Of a stretch of 64,000 bases of DNA, positions 53,030-61,783 are shown one piece after another; position 1 is the first letter of the stretch; each line of letters starts with the position of its first letter. The translations under genes and the position numbers were made by a program. The notes beneath the pieces are model-generated. The model made no database searches. It saw nothing but the letters and a program-made list of their open reading frames with translations, and was not told where the DNA came from. Origin of the DNA: Gemmataceae bacterium (GTDB lineage: Bacteria; Planctomycetota; Planctomycetia; Gemmatales; Gemmataceae); the NCBI GenBank assembly GCA_022842245.1, contig JALHPZ010000019.1, positions 1 through 64,000 of the forward strand, read 5' to 3'.

Positions 53030-54682
53030 TCACGGTAGTGGCGGCAGGCCGAGTTCCTTCAAGAATTCGTTGTGCTTCGCCTTCGACGCCCGGATCTCGT
53101 TCTCGATCTTCACCAGATCGCGATGCACCGCCTTCAGGTCGATCTCTTCCTCGGCCTCGGCCGTGCTCACGTACCGCGAGATGTTCAGGTTGAAGTCGTT
53201 CTCCTCGATCTCCTTCATCTCGACACGACGAGAATACCGTGGTTCCTCCCTGCGGTACTGATACGTGTCGATGATCTTGCGGATGTGCTCTTCCGTCAGT
53301 TGGTTCTGGCGCTTCCCCTTCTCGAAGTGCTCGGCGGCGTTGATGAACAGCACATCGTCCGGCTTCTTGCACTTCTTGAGCACAAGGATGCAGACCGGAA
53401 TGCCCGTCGAGTAGAACAGGTTCGCCGGCAGGCCGATTACCGTATCGATGCTGCCGTCCTTGAGCAGCTTGGTGCGGATGCGTTCCTCCGCGCCGCCGCG
53501 GAACAGCACGCCGTGCGGCAGGATGATCGCCATCACCCCTTCATCCTTCAGATAATGGAAGCCGTGCAGCAGGAAAGCGAAGTCGGCCGCGCTCTTCGGG
53601 GCCAGTCCGTAGTTCTTGAAGCGGACATCGTCGCCCATCGCCTCGGTTGGTTCCCAGCGGTAGCTGAACGGCGGATTCGCCACCACCGCATCGAACTTCG
53701 GCATCTTGGCGGGGTTGAGTTCCCGCAGCATGTCCCAGTCGTTCGTCAGCGTATCGCCGTGGTGGATCTCGAACTCCGAGTCCTTTACCCCGTGCAGCAG
53801 CATGTTCATCCGCGCCAGATTGTAGGTCGTGATGTTCTTTTCCTGCCCGAAGATCTTCCCGATCCCGTGCGGCCCCATCCGGTGCCGGACGTTGAGCAGC
53901 AACGAACCCGATCCGCAGGCGAAGTCGAACAGGCTCTCCAGCCGCTTCTTCTTGCCGGTCTTCGGCTCCTGGCTGTCGAGCGTGACGATCGCCGAGAGGA
54001 TGCTCGAAATCTGCTGCGGCGTGTAGAACTCGCCCGCCTTCTTCCCGGAACCCGCAGCGAACTGACCAATGAGGTACTCGTAGGCGTCGCCCAGCGTGTC
54101 GGCGTCGGTCGAGAACTCCGCCAGCCCCTCGGCGATCTTCTGGATGATCGTGCAGAGCTTGGCATTGCGGTCGGCGTAGGTCTTTCCCAGCTTATCCGAG
54201 CTGAGATTGATCTCGGAGAACAGCCCTTGGAACGTGCTCTGGAACGATTCTTCCTCGATGTACTTGAATCCCTTCTGCAGCGTATTCAACATTTCCGCAT
54301 CTTGCGTGCGGGCCATGTTCGCGATGCTTGCCCAAAGGTGATCGGGCTTGATGACGTAGTGCACCTTGCGGCGCATCTGCTTCTCAAAGTCCGCCACATC
54401 CTTCTTGTTCGCTGCGTACCAAATTGCCAGTGGTACGAGTCGCTTTTCAGTGCTACCCTTGGGTGCCGTAATCAGCGCCTTCGATGCTTCGTCGCCATTC
54501 GCCTTCGGATAGTCCTTGCCGAGTTCCTTCTTCACCGCGGACTCGTAGTTGTCCGACAGGTAGCGAAGAAACAGGAACGCCAGCATGTAATCGCGGAAGT
54601 CGTCCGCGTTCATCGCGCCGCGCAGTTGATCCGCGATGGCCCAGAGAGTCTTGCCGAGTTGTTGTTGGTCGTTGCCGTTCAT
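53030..54682 (-). CDS. hsdM: type I restriction-modification methyltransferase subunit
   Basis: This 550-residue N6-adenine methyltransferase subunit is required for both modification and cleavage. The HsdM N-terminal helical domain (KTLWAIADQLRGAMNADDFR) precedes the SAM-binding motif SLFDFACGSGSLLLNV and the catalytic NPPF motif in FDAVVANPPFSYRW. The C-terminus is coiled (VKIENEIRASKAKHNEFLKE). Its ATG (54682) overlaps the stop of the nuclease gene by four bases (ATGA). It is the last gene of the hsd operon. Confidence 0.95.
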   Translation of the reverse strand: MNGNDQQQLGKTLWAIADQLRGAMNADDFRDYMLAFLFLRYLSDNYESAVKKELGKDYPKANGDEASKALITAPKGSTEKRLVPLAIWYAANKKDVADFEKQMRRKVHYVIKPDHLWASIANMARTQDAEMLNTLQKGFKYIEEESFQSTFQGLFSEINLSSDKLGKTYADRNAKLCTIIQKIAEGLAEFSTDADTLGDAYEYLIGQFAAGSGKKAGEFYTPQQISSILSAIVTLDSQEPKTGKKKRLESLFDFACGSGSLLLNVRHRMGPHGIGKIFGQEKNITTYNLARMNMLLHGVKDSEFEIHHGDTLTNDWDMLRELNPAKMPKFDAVVANPPFSYRWEPTEAMGDDVRFKNYGLAPKSAADFAFLLHGFHYLKDEGVMAIILPHGVLFRGGAEERIRTKLLKDGSIDTVIGLPANLFYSTGIPVCILVLKKCKKPDDVLFINAAEHFEKGKRQNQLTEEHIRKIIDTYQYRREEPRYSRRVEMKEIEENDFNLNISRYVSTAEAEEEIDLKAVHRDLVKIENEIRASKAKHNEFLKELGLPPLP

Positions 54683-55740
54683 GGTTGGTTTTCGTCGCGC
54701 GTATTGTGTTCGTGTTGCAAGCGCCGGTCGTCGATCGCGGCCCGTTCCCGCTCGATTTCCCGGCGAAGCTCCTCTTCGGTCGGCAAGACAAGACGGTATT
54801 TGCTGGCGAACAACTGTTCGCTGCCGTGCAGCACGGAATAGCGAACCACCGACTGATCCTTGCTGCCGCACAGCAGGATTCCCACGGTCGGGTTGTCGTC
54901 CGCCCCGCGCTTCAGATCGTCGTAGATCCGGACATACATGTCCATCTGTCCGATGTCCTGATGCGTCAGATGCCCGGTTTTCAGGTCGATCAGGACGAAG
55001 CACTTCAGCAGGTAGTTGTAAAAGACGAGGTCGACGAAAAAGTCCTGCGTTTCCGTGCTGATGCGCTGCTGGCGGGCGACGAACGCGAAGCCCTTGCCGA
55101 GTTCCAGCAGGAATTGCCGCAACTGGTCCATCAGGGCTTGCTCGAAGTCCCCCTCCAACAGCCGCCCCGCGTCGGGCAGGCCGAGGAATTCGAGCATGAC
55201 CGGATCCCGCACAAAGTCGCGGGCCGTGGGAGCCATGGCCGCATTCTCCGCCGGTGGCTTCTCCGGGCTGGACAAAAGCCGCTCATAGGAGAGCGTGGCG
55301 ATTTGTCGCTCCAGCACGCGCGTGCTCCAGTTCTGCGTCGCGGCTTCCGCCAGATACCACTGGCGGGCATCGGGAGCATCGACCCTTAGCAGCAGGCGGT
55401 AGTGCGTCCAACTCAATTCGCGACGCAGTGCGTCGCGAATCGGGAATGCGAGGTAAAAGGCCCGCATGTGGCGCAGATTCGTGGCGTCGAAACCCTTGCC
55501 GAATTCACGGGTAAGGGAGTCGGCGAGGGTCGCCAGCAATGCCTGCCCGTAGGCGGCGCGATGCGATCCGCCTTGCTCGAATTCCAAGATGTGCCGACCG
55601 ATTTCCCAGTACGTCTGCACCTGAACCGAATGGGCCGTCCGAACGATCCGTTCGCGGGCCTGGGCGATCAACTCCCGCAACGATTCCAGCAGCGGCCCCG
55701 TCTCCGCCGGTGCGACGAGTTCTCGTGGTTTGTCGCTCAC
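54679..55740 (-). CDS. DUF1016/YhcG-type PD-(D/E)XK nuclease domain protein
   Basis: This 353-residue protein has the DUF1016 N-terminal helical domain (RIVRTAHSVQVQTYWEIGRH, LRHMRAFYLAFP, LSWTHYRLLLRV) and a C-terminal PD-(D/E)XK-type nuclease core: FFVDLVFYNYLLKCFVLIDL followed by KTGHLTHQDIGQM and VGILLCGSKDQSVVRYSV. It is encoded between hsdS and hsdM with four-base overlaps on both sides, so it is translated with the restriction system. YhcG-like nucleases are often associated with type I systems, but their role is not settled. Confidence 0.88.
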   Translation of the reverse strand: MSDKPRELVAPAETGPLLESLRELIAQARERIVRTAHSVQVQTYWEIGRHILEFEQGGSHRAAYGQALLATLADSLTREFGKGFDATNLRHMRAFYLAFPIRDALRRELSWTHYRLLLRVDAPDARQWYLAEAATQNWSTRVLERQIATLSYERLLSSPEKPPAENAAMAPTARDFVRDPVMLEFLGLPDAGRLLEGDFEQALMDQLRQFLLELGKGFAFVARQQRISTETQDFFVDLVFYNYLLKCFVLIDLKTGHLTHQDIGQMDMYVRIYDDLKRGADDNPTVGILLCGSKDQSVVRYSVLHGSEQLFASKYRLVLPTEEELRREIERERAAIDDRRLQHEHNTRDENQP

Positions 55741-56951
55741 GATTCAACCTCCGCCGCCGACGGGAAGAGCTGCTGCATCAGCCCCTTCTTGTGCGCCCGC
55801 AACGCGGCCAGCTTCTCGGACTGCACGGCAATACGACCATTGAGAGATCCGAGGCAATCGGCGATGCGCTGCTGTTCGTCGCCCATTGGGCAACGCAGCG
55901 GGATGCGAGCGAAGTCGTCGAAATACAGACGTAGGCGGTCCTTGGTGAGACCCCGCGAGTACGACGTCAGCAAGTGCAGAGATTCGGGTAACTTGAAGAG
56001 GTATTCAAAGAAGCGAGAAACGACTCCCTTCTCCGGAGCGAGCACGATGTACGCCGGGCTGACTAGGCAGTCTTCGGACGCGACGCCGAGCGCGCCCTGC
56101 CACATCCGCATCATGTTGTAGGCGATGTCGTCCTTGCACGCCTTCTTGTTTCCGGCCGCCTCTTCGATGTCATAGAAATTGCGATCAATCGAATCCCGCC
56201 GCACCATTCCGTCGTACATGGTGACGGAATAGATCGGCAAGCCATCCTCACCCTTGGTGATACGGTTCGCGAACAAGGTGCCCGCCTTCTTCTCTTCCCA
56301 CTCCCCCGCGTTGCGGAACTCCGGGAAGCGCAATCGCGGCGTGGTTTCGCCGTCGCGTGGGAAGAGTTGTTGCATCAGGCCGTTCTTATAGGTCCGCAGC
56401 GACTCCAGCTTCCGCCCCTCCGCCGCGATCAGCACATCCAGCAACGAAAGGCAATCGGCAATCTTCCGCTGCTCGAGGGGCGAAGGGTAAGCAACCGGAT
56501 ACTCCATCATCAATCCGACGTCACCACGAGGCATCTTGACGCCCTTGGCACCCGTCATCACATGGGCAATGAATGACTCGCTCCTGAGCGCACAGGCGAA
56601 GTAATCGTTTCGAATTACCGGCTTTGCTCGAATCACGATGACATCATTCGATGCACCACCATCACGATCTGCGGCCCAAACCTTCTTCAAATATGGCCGT
56701 ATATTGGATACCAACACGTCGTTGGTGCGGAATCGAGTCACGGAGCCGGTAGAGGGCAGGTTTGAAGCGAGAGTGATCCCGCCAAAATCGGAACGGATGT
56801 TTTCCGTGCTGACATAGTCCTCCAGCGCGAGACTGCTCGGCGAGACTCGTTCGTCCACAAGGTCGGCGACGTCGTTGAGTTCGGCATCGTTCCAGTCATC
56901 CCGGAACTCTGGAAACCGCAGCTTGGGCGTCAACGTGCTGTTCTTGCTCAT
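55737..56951 (-). CDS. hsdS: type I restriction-modification specificity subunit
   Basis: This 404-residue DNA-recognition subunit has two target-recognition domains separated and ended by conserved repeats. LRFPEFRDDW (N-terminus) and LRFPEFRNAGEW (near 210) start each half. KLESLRTYKNGLMQQLFP (near 190-200) and KLAALRAHKKGLMQQLFP (C-terminus) end each half. The two halves recognise the two parts of a bipartite site that cannot be predicted from sequence. The stop overlaps the nuclease start (ATGA), and it starts 10 bases after the hsdR stop. Confidence 0.93.
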   Translation of the reverse strand: MSKNSTLTPKLRFPEFRDDWNDAELNDVADLVDERVSPSSLALEDYVSTENIRSDFGGITLASNLPSTGSVTRFRTNDVLVSNIRPYLKKVWAADRDGGASNDVIVIRAKPVIRNDYFACALRSESFIAHVMTGAKGVKMPRGDVGLMMEYPVAYPSPLEQRKIADCLSLLDVLIAAEGRKLESLRTYKNGLMQQLFPRDGETTPRLRFPEFRNAGEWEEKKAGTLFANRITKGEDGLPIYSVTMYDGMVRRDSIDRNFYDIEEAAGNKKACKDDIAYNMMRMWQGALGVASEDCLVSPAYIVLAPEKGVVSRFFEYLFKLPESLHLLTSYSRGLTKDRLRLYFDDFARIPLRCPMGDEQQRIADCLGSLNGRIAVQSEKLAALRAHKKGLMQQLFPSAAEVES

Positions 56952-56961
56952 GGCCGTCTCC

Positions 56962-59900
56962 TTACTGCTCGTAGGCGTTGAGGCCCGAAATCTCGCGGCC
57001 GTTGGCGAGCTTCTTCAGGAGGGGTAACAGGTCGTCCATGAGTGCCAGTTCCTTTTCCCGGCGTTCGCGCCAGCTGAGCTCCAGCGGGGCGAGCAGGTCG
57101 GTGAGTTGTTCGCCGTCAAAGACCATCCGGCCGAGGATCGTATCGACGAAGCCTTGCAGCGTGGCGGTTGCCAGGCCGTGCTTGCCGGCGACGGTGGCCA
57201 GTTCCTTTGCGTTCCGCTCATCCTTGAACTTCTGGTAGCCCTCGCGGACGGCCTTTTCATCGAGCTTCTTGCCGGTCTCCAGCGACTTGACGTAGTCAGT
57301 GATCAACTCGCGTTCGTCCATGAACTTGGCGTCGGCGGCGATCAGGCCGATCAGTTGTTCCCGGCTCATCTTCGCCTTGCCGGGGGCCTGCTGCGAATAC
57401 TTGGCGATCAAGCCCATGATGTAGTCGTAATCGATCACCGCGGAGGCGAAGAGGACGAACTCGAAATCGAGTTGGTCCACGGACGGGTTGGGCGTGCTGC
57501 CGCCGGTCTTGCCCTGCTGCTGCTTGAGCCGCTGGGCCGTTTCGAGATACGCGCCGCGGAATCCCTTGAGCTTCTCCTTGGGGAGGATGCTTTCGATGGC
57601 CTTTTCGTTCTCCGGCGTGAGGTCGGTGTACTGGTCGAGCTGCGTTTGCAGTCGCTGCACTTCCTTGAACTTGTTGATGAAGGCGGCGCGGGCGTCGTCC
57701 CCCTTCAGGTTCGGCACGGCCTCGGGCTTCGGTTCGAGCTTCTGGGACGCCATAAAGGTGTTCAACTCGTTGACTGCGGTCTTGAGTTTCTCGATCACCT
57801 GCGGGGCCTTGTCCACGAGCCAGATCTCGCGGGCCTTGTCCGCCTTGGCACCGGAGAAGAGGGCGATGGCGGCATCGACGCTGTCCTGCTGGCCGCGAAA
57901 GTCGAGGACGTTGCCGTACGGCTTGGCGCCGTTGAGCACGCGGTTGGTGCGGGAGAACGCCTGAATTAAGCCGTGATGCTTGAGGTTCTTGTCGACGTAG
58001 AGCGTGTTGAGGAACTTCGAGTCGAAGCCGGTGAGGAGCATGTCGACGACGATGGTGATGTCGATCTTCTCCCGCCCCTTCTTCGGCAGGTCGGCGTTCG
58101 GGTACTGCTGGTCCTTGATCCGCTTTTGCACGTCCTGGTAGTAGAGATCGAACTCGTTGATGCTGTGATTCGTGCCGAAGCGGGCGTTGTAGTCGGCGAC
58201 GATGAAGGCGAGGGCCTTCTTCTTCCCCTCGGGGTCCTGCTCGTTGTCGGCCTTCTCCTGCGGCAGGTCTTCCTGGATCTGCTGCACGTCCTTGTTCCCC
58301 TCGGCCGGCGGCGAGAAGACACAGGCGATGTTCAGGCGTGCGAAGTCGGGGTCCGCGATGGCGCGGCCGTTCTGCACGCCGTCGAACATGGCGAAGTACT
58401 CGATGGCGTCGTTGATCGACGCCGTGGCGAGGAGGGCGTTGAACCGCCGGCCGCCGGTGGCGGCATCGTGCTTGGCGAGGATGGCGTCGACGACGGCCTT
58501 CTTGAGCACCGTCCCGCCGGGGGCGAGGTCCTTCTTTCCCGGCTTGAAGTAGTCGACGTGGAACCGCAGCACGTTCTGGTCTTCGATGGCGTGCGTGATG
58601 GTGTAGGCGTGCAGTTCCTTCTGGAAGAGGTCGACGGTTGTCTTGTACGACGCCTGCTGCCCTTCGATCTTCTGCGCGGTGGCGTTTTCCTCGAAGATCG
58701 GCGTGCCGGTGAAGCCGAAGAGCTGGGCCTTGGGGAAAAACTCCTTAATGGCCTGATGGTTGTCTCCGAACTGCGAGCGGTGGCACTCATCGAAGATGAA
58801 GACGATCCGCTTGTCCCGCAGCGGTTCGAGTTGCTCCTTGTGGGTGGCCTTGCCCTGGCTCTTGTTCTGCTTGTTGCGCTTGCTGGACTCGTCCAGCGCG
58901 AGGCCGAGCTTCTGGATCGTGGTGACGATGACCTTGTCGGCATAGTCCTCCGAGAGCATGCGCCGAACGAGCGTGCCGGTGTTCGTGTTCTCCTCGACGC
59001 AGCCTTCCTGGAACCGGTTGAACTCCTCGCGGGTCTGCCGGTCGAGGTCCTTGCGGTCGACGACGAAGAGGCACTTCTCGATGTCCGGGTTGTCCTTCAG
59101 GAGCGTCGAGGCCTTGAAGGAGGTGAGTGTCTTGCCGCTGCCGGTGGTGTGCCAGATGTAGCCGTTGCCGCTCTGCTGGCGGATGCACTCGACGATCGCC
59201 TTCACGGCGTAGATCTGGTACGGCCGCATCATGAGCAACTTCTGCTCGTTGGCGACGAGCACCATGTAGCGGCTGACCATTTCGCTGAGGGTACACTTCG
59301 CGAGGAACTTCTCGGCGAATGTGTCGAGGTGGACGATCTTGCTGTTGTCCTCGGCGGCGAACTGGTAAACGGGCAGGAAGCGCTCGTCGGCGTTGAAGCT
59401 GAAGTGACGGGCGTTGTTGTTGGCGAAGTACCAGGTATCGGTGTAGTTGCTGACGATGAAGAGCTGCACGAAGCTCAGGAGTGTGCGGGAGTAGCCGTTG
59501 CCGGGATCGTTCTTGTACTCGACGATCTGTTCCATCGCCCGCCGCGGGCTGATGCCGAGCGTCTTGAGCTCGACCTGCACGACCGGCACGCCGTTGATGA
59601 GCAGGAGAACGTCGTAGCGGTGGTGACTGTTATCGGTGTTGATGCGGAGTTGGTTGACGATCTCGAACGTGTTCTTGCACCAGTCCTTGATGTTGACGAG
59701 CGTGTAGTTGAGCGGCGTGCCGTCGTCGCGGGTGAAGCTGTTAATCGTGCGGAGGGTGCGGGCCGATGCGAAGACGTCCGGCTTGACGATCTCGTCGAGC
59801 AAGCGTTGGAATTCATCGTCGGTGAGCCTGACGCGGTTCAACGCCTGGAACTTCTCCCGGAAGTTGGCCTCGAGTGCGGCGCGGTTGCGGATGTCGGGGC

Positions 59901-59967
59901 GGTATTCGTATTTCAAGCCGAGCAGCTTTTGAACGAACCGCTCTTCGAGTTGCTGTTCGGACGACAT
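56962..59967 (-). CDS. hsdR: type I restriction endonuclease subunit
   Basis: This 1001-residue motor/nuclease subunit has an N-terminal PD-(D/E)XK nuclease domain with HRYDVLLLINGVPVVQVELK (Asp, Glu-x-Lys). The SF2 helicase domains carry Walker A IWHTTGSGKTLTSF, DEAD-like IFDECHRSQFG and SAT-like LFGFTGTPIF, with motif VI in GLIQAFSRTNRVLNGAKPYG. The C-terminal helical domain binds HsdM. Motifs look intact. It is the first gene of the hsdR-hsdS-DUF1016-hsdM operon. Confidence 0.95.
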   Translation of the reverse strand: MSSEQQLEERFVQKLLGLKYEYRPDIRNRAALEANFREKFQALNRVRLTDDEFQRLLDEIVKPDVFASARTLRTINSFTRDDGTPLNYTLVNIKDWCKNTFEIVNQLRINTDNSHHRYDVLLLINGVPVVQVELKTLGISPRRAMEQIVEYKNDPGNGYSRTLLSFVQLFIVSNYTDTWYFANNNARHFSFNADERFLPVYQFAAEDNSKIVHLDTFAEKFLAKCTLSEMVSRYMVLVANEQKLLMMRPYQIYAVKAIVECIRQQSGNGYIWHTTGSGKTLTSFKASTLLKDNPDIEKCLFVVDRKDLDRQTREEFNRFQEGCVEENTNTGTLVRRMLSEDYADKVIVTTIQKLGLALDESSKRNKQNKSQGKATHKEQLEPLRDKRIVFIFDECHRSQFGDNHQAIKEFFPKAQLFGFTGTPIFEENATAQKIEGQQASYKTTVDLFQKELHAYTITHAIEDQNVLRFHVDYFKPGKKDLAPGGTVLKKAVVDAILAKHDAATGGRRFNALLATASINDAIEYFAMFDGVQNGRAIADPDFARLNIACVFSPPAEGNKDVQQIQEDLPQEKADNEQDPEGKKKALAFIVADYNARFGTNHSINEFDLYYQDVQKRIKDQQYPNADLPKKGREKIDITIVVDMLLTGFDSKFLNTLYVDKNLKHHGLIQAFSRTNRVLNGAKPYGNVLDFRGQQDSVDAAIALFSGAKADKAREIWLVDKAPQVIEKLKTAVNELNTFMASQKLEPKPEAVPNLKGDDARAAFINKFKEVQRLQTQLDQYTDLTPENEKAIESILPKEKLKGFRGAYLETAQRLKQQQGKTGGSTPNPSVDQLDFEFVLFASAVIDYDYIMGLIAKYSQQAPGKAKMSREQLIGLIAADAKFMDERELITDYVKSLETGKKLDEKAVREGYQKFKDERNAKELATVAGKHGLATATLQGFVDTILGRMVFDGEQLTDLLAPLELSWRERREKELALMDDLLPLLKKLANGREISGLNAYEQ

Positions 59968-60360
59968 TTTGTGACCTCTTCCCGTTCAATAGACTAATGA
60001 CGGTTCGATTGTTTTCAGGAAGTCCTTGTTCTCATGGGCGTCGCCCGACTTCGATGACTGGAACGCGAGATCATCCCTTGATCAGCTGCGTTCTGAGCGG
60101 AAAGTGATCGCGATAGCTTACCGTTCCCGTTGGAACTTGGCCAATTCTGGTAGCGATGCCCAACCCGCCCGTTCGCTCTCGTCGGCGCGTTGAGTAGCAT
60201 GCCGACACTTCGCCATGGCTCGATTGATTGATCATCCGTATACTATTCCCGGGCAGTCGGCACGACGGGTTCGAAACCGTCGTGCCTGAAATACGATCCG
60301 GCCCGCCGCGTGACTCACCTCCGTCGGCGGGCCGGTCGGGCTGCGACGAGGTGAGCGAGA
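59968..60360. promoter_or_regulatory. divergent promoter region with an inverted repeat
   Basis: This 393-base gap separates divergent hsdR and the 469-residue gene. Perfect 10-base arms at 60259-60268 and 60277-60286 (8-base loop) may be an operator. A second weaker inverted repeat lies at 60301-60332. No coding frame is supported. Confidence 0.5.
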
Positions 60361-61770
60361 ATGGATCGCGAACAAATCTTCGAGCACTTCCGTTGCCTGG
60401 TCCCCGATTATTTTCTCGATAGCGGGTTCCTCGCTCGTTGGGAAAAGACGTTTCCAAATCGGCATCCAACCGATGGCTTCGGATTGCCGATAATCGATCC
60501 GGCCTTACTTGCCGACCCTATCTTCCGATTCGCCAAGCAACTGAAGATCGTGTCGAGTTGGCAACGAGCCCGGAACCTTTTCACGTTCCGAAACGAACAG
60601 AACATCGGCGGCTACGAAGATTTGATCCATCTGGCCGCACGCGGGCGGCATTTCCTGAGTGAGTACGTCGAACGACCAGACTTCGTTCGCATCGCATCCG
60701 TCCGACGGCTTCGAAGTCCGTTCAGGCTTGTCGAGCGGGAACAGTTCGCCGGATACTTGAAGGGTCCGCCAGAAGTGCCCGTTTTCGACCGATCTGTTGG
60801 CTATTCCGGAGACTGGAACTGTTTCCACGTGCCGGAATCGGTCCGGACATGGGAGGAGATTAAAGCACAGACCGATTTTGGCAACGAATGGCTCGTCGCT
60901 GATTTCTCGAGTGTGGCGGCTGACGTTCTTGCCGATCCGAAGAACCTCGAACGGCAAATTATCATCGTGCTCTGGCCCGCGGGCGACCAACAGAGGCCGG
61001 AAGATGTTCTCCTCGGCTTGGTTCGCAACGTATGGGACGCGCTGCCGCGGATCGGACGAGAGATTGGATGCGAAGTCGAACTGCCACAGAGGCCCCGCCA
61101 ACTATCGGGCATGGACCTGTTCAACGACTTGTTCGACAAATTAGACGAATGGCATCGGCGCGTCAGGCACAGTGACCCAGCGTTCGCAGAGTACTGTCGT
61201 GGAAGGGAATTCCTGTCCCAAGGGTTGCCTTACACGCCCAGCGATTCCGTGGATCGCGGTGAGATGAACGAACGAGTTACTCGAGAACTCGGACGGCTCG
61301 CAATATGGGCCGGGCAAATTATGGAGTATCCTTGCAAGAGAGGAACCAAAATTGACGGTTCCGATCTTCAATACGACGCGGATCTGACACTCGAAGCCGT
61401 TAGGGAACTCTTCTGTGAGGCAGCCCATTGGCTGGCGACGGTCGGCGAGAAAGGGCCAGACGCTCCCGTCGCCGTACCTACGGTGGAACAGTACCGCATG
61501 GAATTGCTTCGACTTGCAGAGTGGTGTAGGAATTACACGAATCGAAAGGCCGAAGAGTCAGGCGGCAAACTTCCCTTCAAGCCGGGATTTCTGAGCGCTG
61601 ATGAACTCGCCGAACTTTTCGGGCTGGAAGCCGAAGCGACTCGCAAAAAACTCGAGCGGCATTCGAAGCAGTTCACAGATTGCTTCATCGAACTGGAAGG
61701 ACGACGGCACAAAGAACCAAGACGCCTCTACCGTGTTGTGGATGTTGAAAATCTCCTGAAAAAAGGGTAG
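60361..61770 (+). CDS. island protein with the same C-terminal module as the left-end protein
   Basis: This 469-residue cytoplasmic protein has an N-terminal ~400 residues that are not recognised; they contain ERQIIIVLWPAGDQQRPEDV and an Arg/Trp/acidic-rich helical part. The C-terminal module (about 405-468) reads FLSADELAELFGLEAEATRK, KLERHSKQFTDCFIELEG and EPRRLYRVVDVENLLKK. It is clearly homologous to the C-terminus of the protein at 38294-39061. It is divergent from the hsd operon and lies next to the right end. A regulator or DNA-binding accessory is plausible. Confidence 0.65.
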   Translation: MDREQIFEHFRCLVPDYFLDSGFLARWEKTFPNRHPTDGFGLPIIDPALLADPIFRFAKQLKIVSSWQRARNLFTFRNEQNIGGYEDLIHLAARGRHFLSEYVERPDFVRIASVRRLRSPFRLVEREQFAGYLKGPPEVPVFDRSVGYSGDWNCFHVPESVRTWEEIKAQTDFGNEWLVADFSSVAADVLADPKNLERQIIIVLWPAGDQQRPEDVLLGLVRNVWDALPRIGREIGCEVELPQRPRQLSGMDLFNDLFDKLDEWHRRVRHSDPAFAEYCRGREFLSQGLPYTPSDSVDRGEMNERVTRELGRLAIWAGQIMEYPCKRGTKIDGSDLQYDADLTLEAVRELFCEAAHWLATVGEKGPDAPVAVPTVEQYRMELLRLAEWCRNYTNRKAEESGGKLPFKPGFLSADELAELFGLEAEATRKKLERHSKQFTDCFIELEGRRHKEPRRLYRVVDVENLLKKG

Positions 61771-61783
61771 ACGGTTTCGGGCA

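Noticed and set aside
57973..59997. Long open frame (674 codons) on the plus strand opposite hsdR
   Set aside because: It is exactly antisense to a well-conserved hsdR, is very Val/Leu/Glu-rich and has no domain; typical of high-GC mirror frames.
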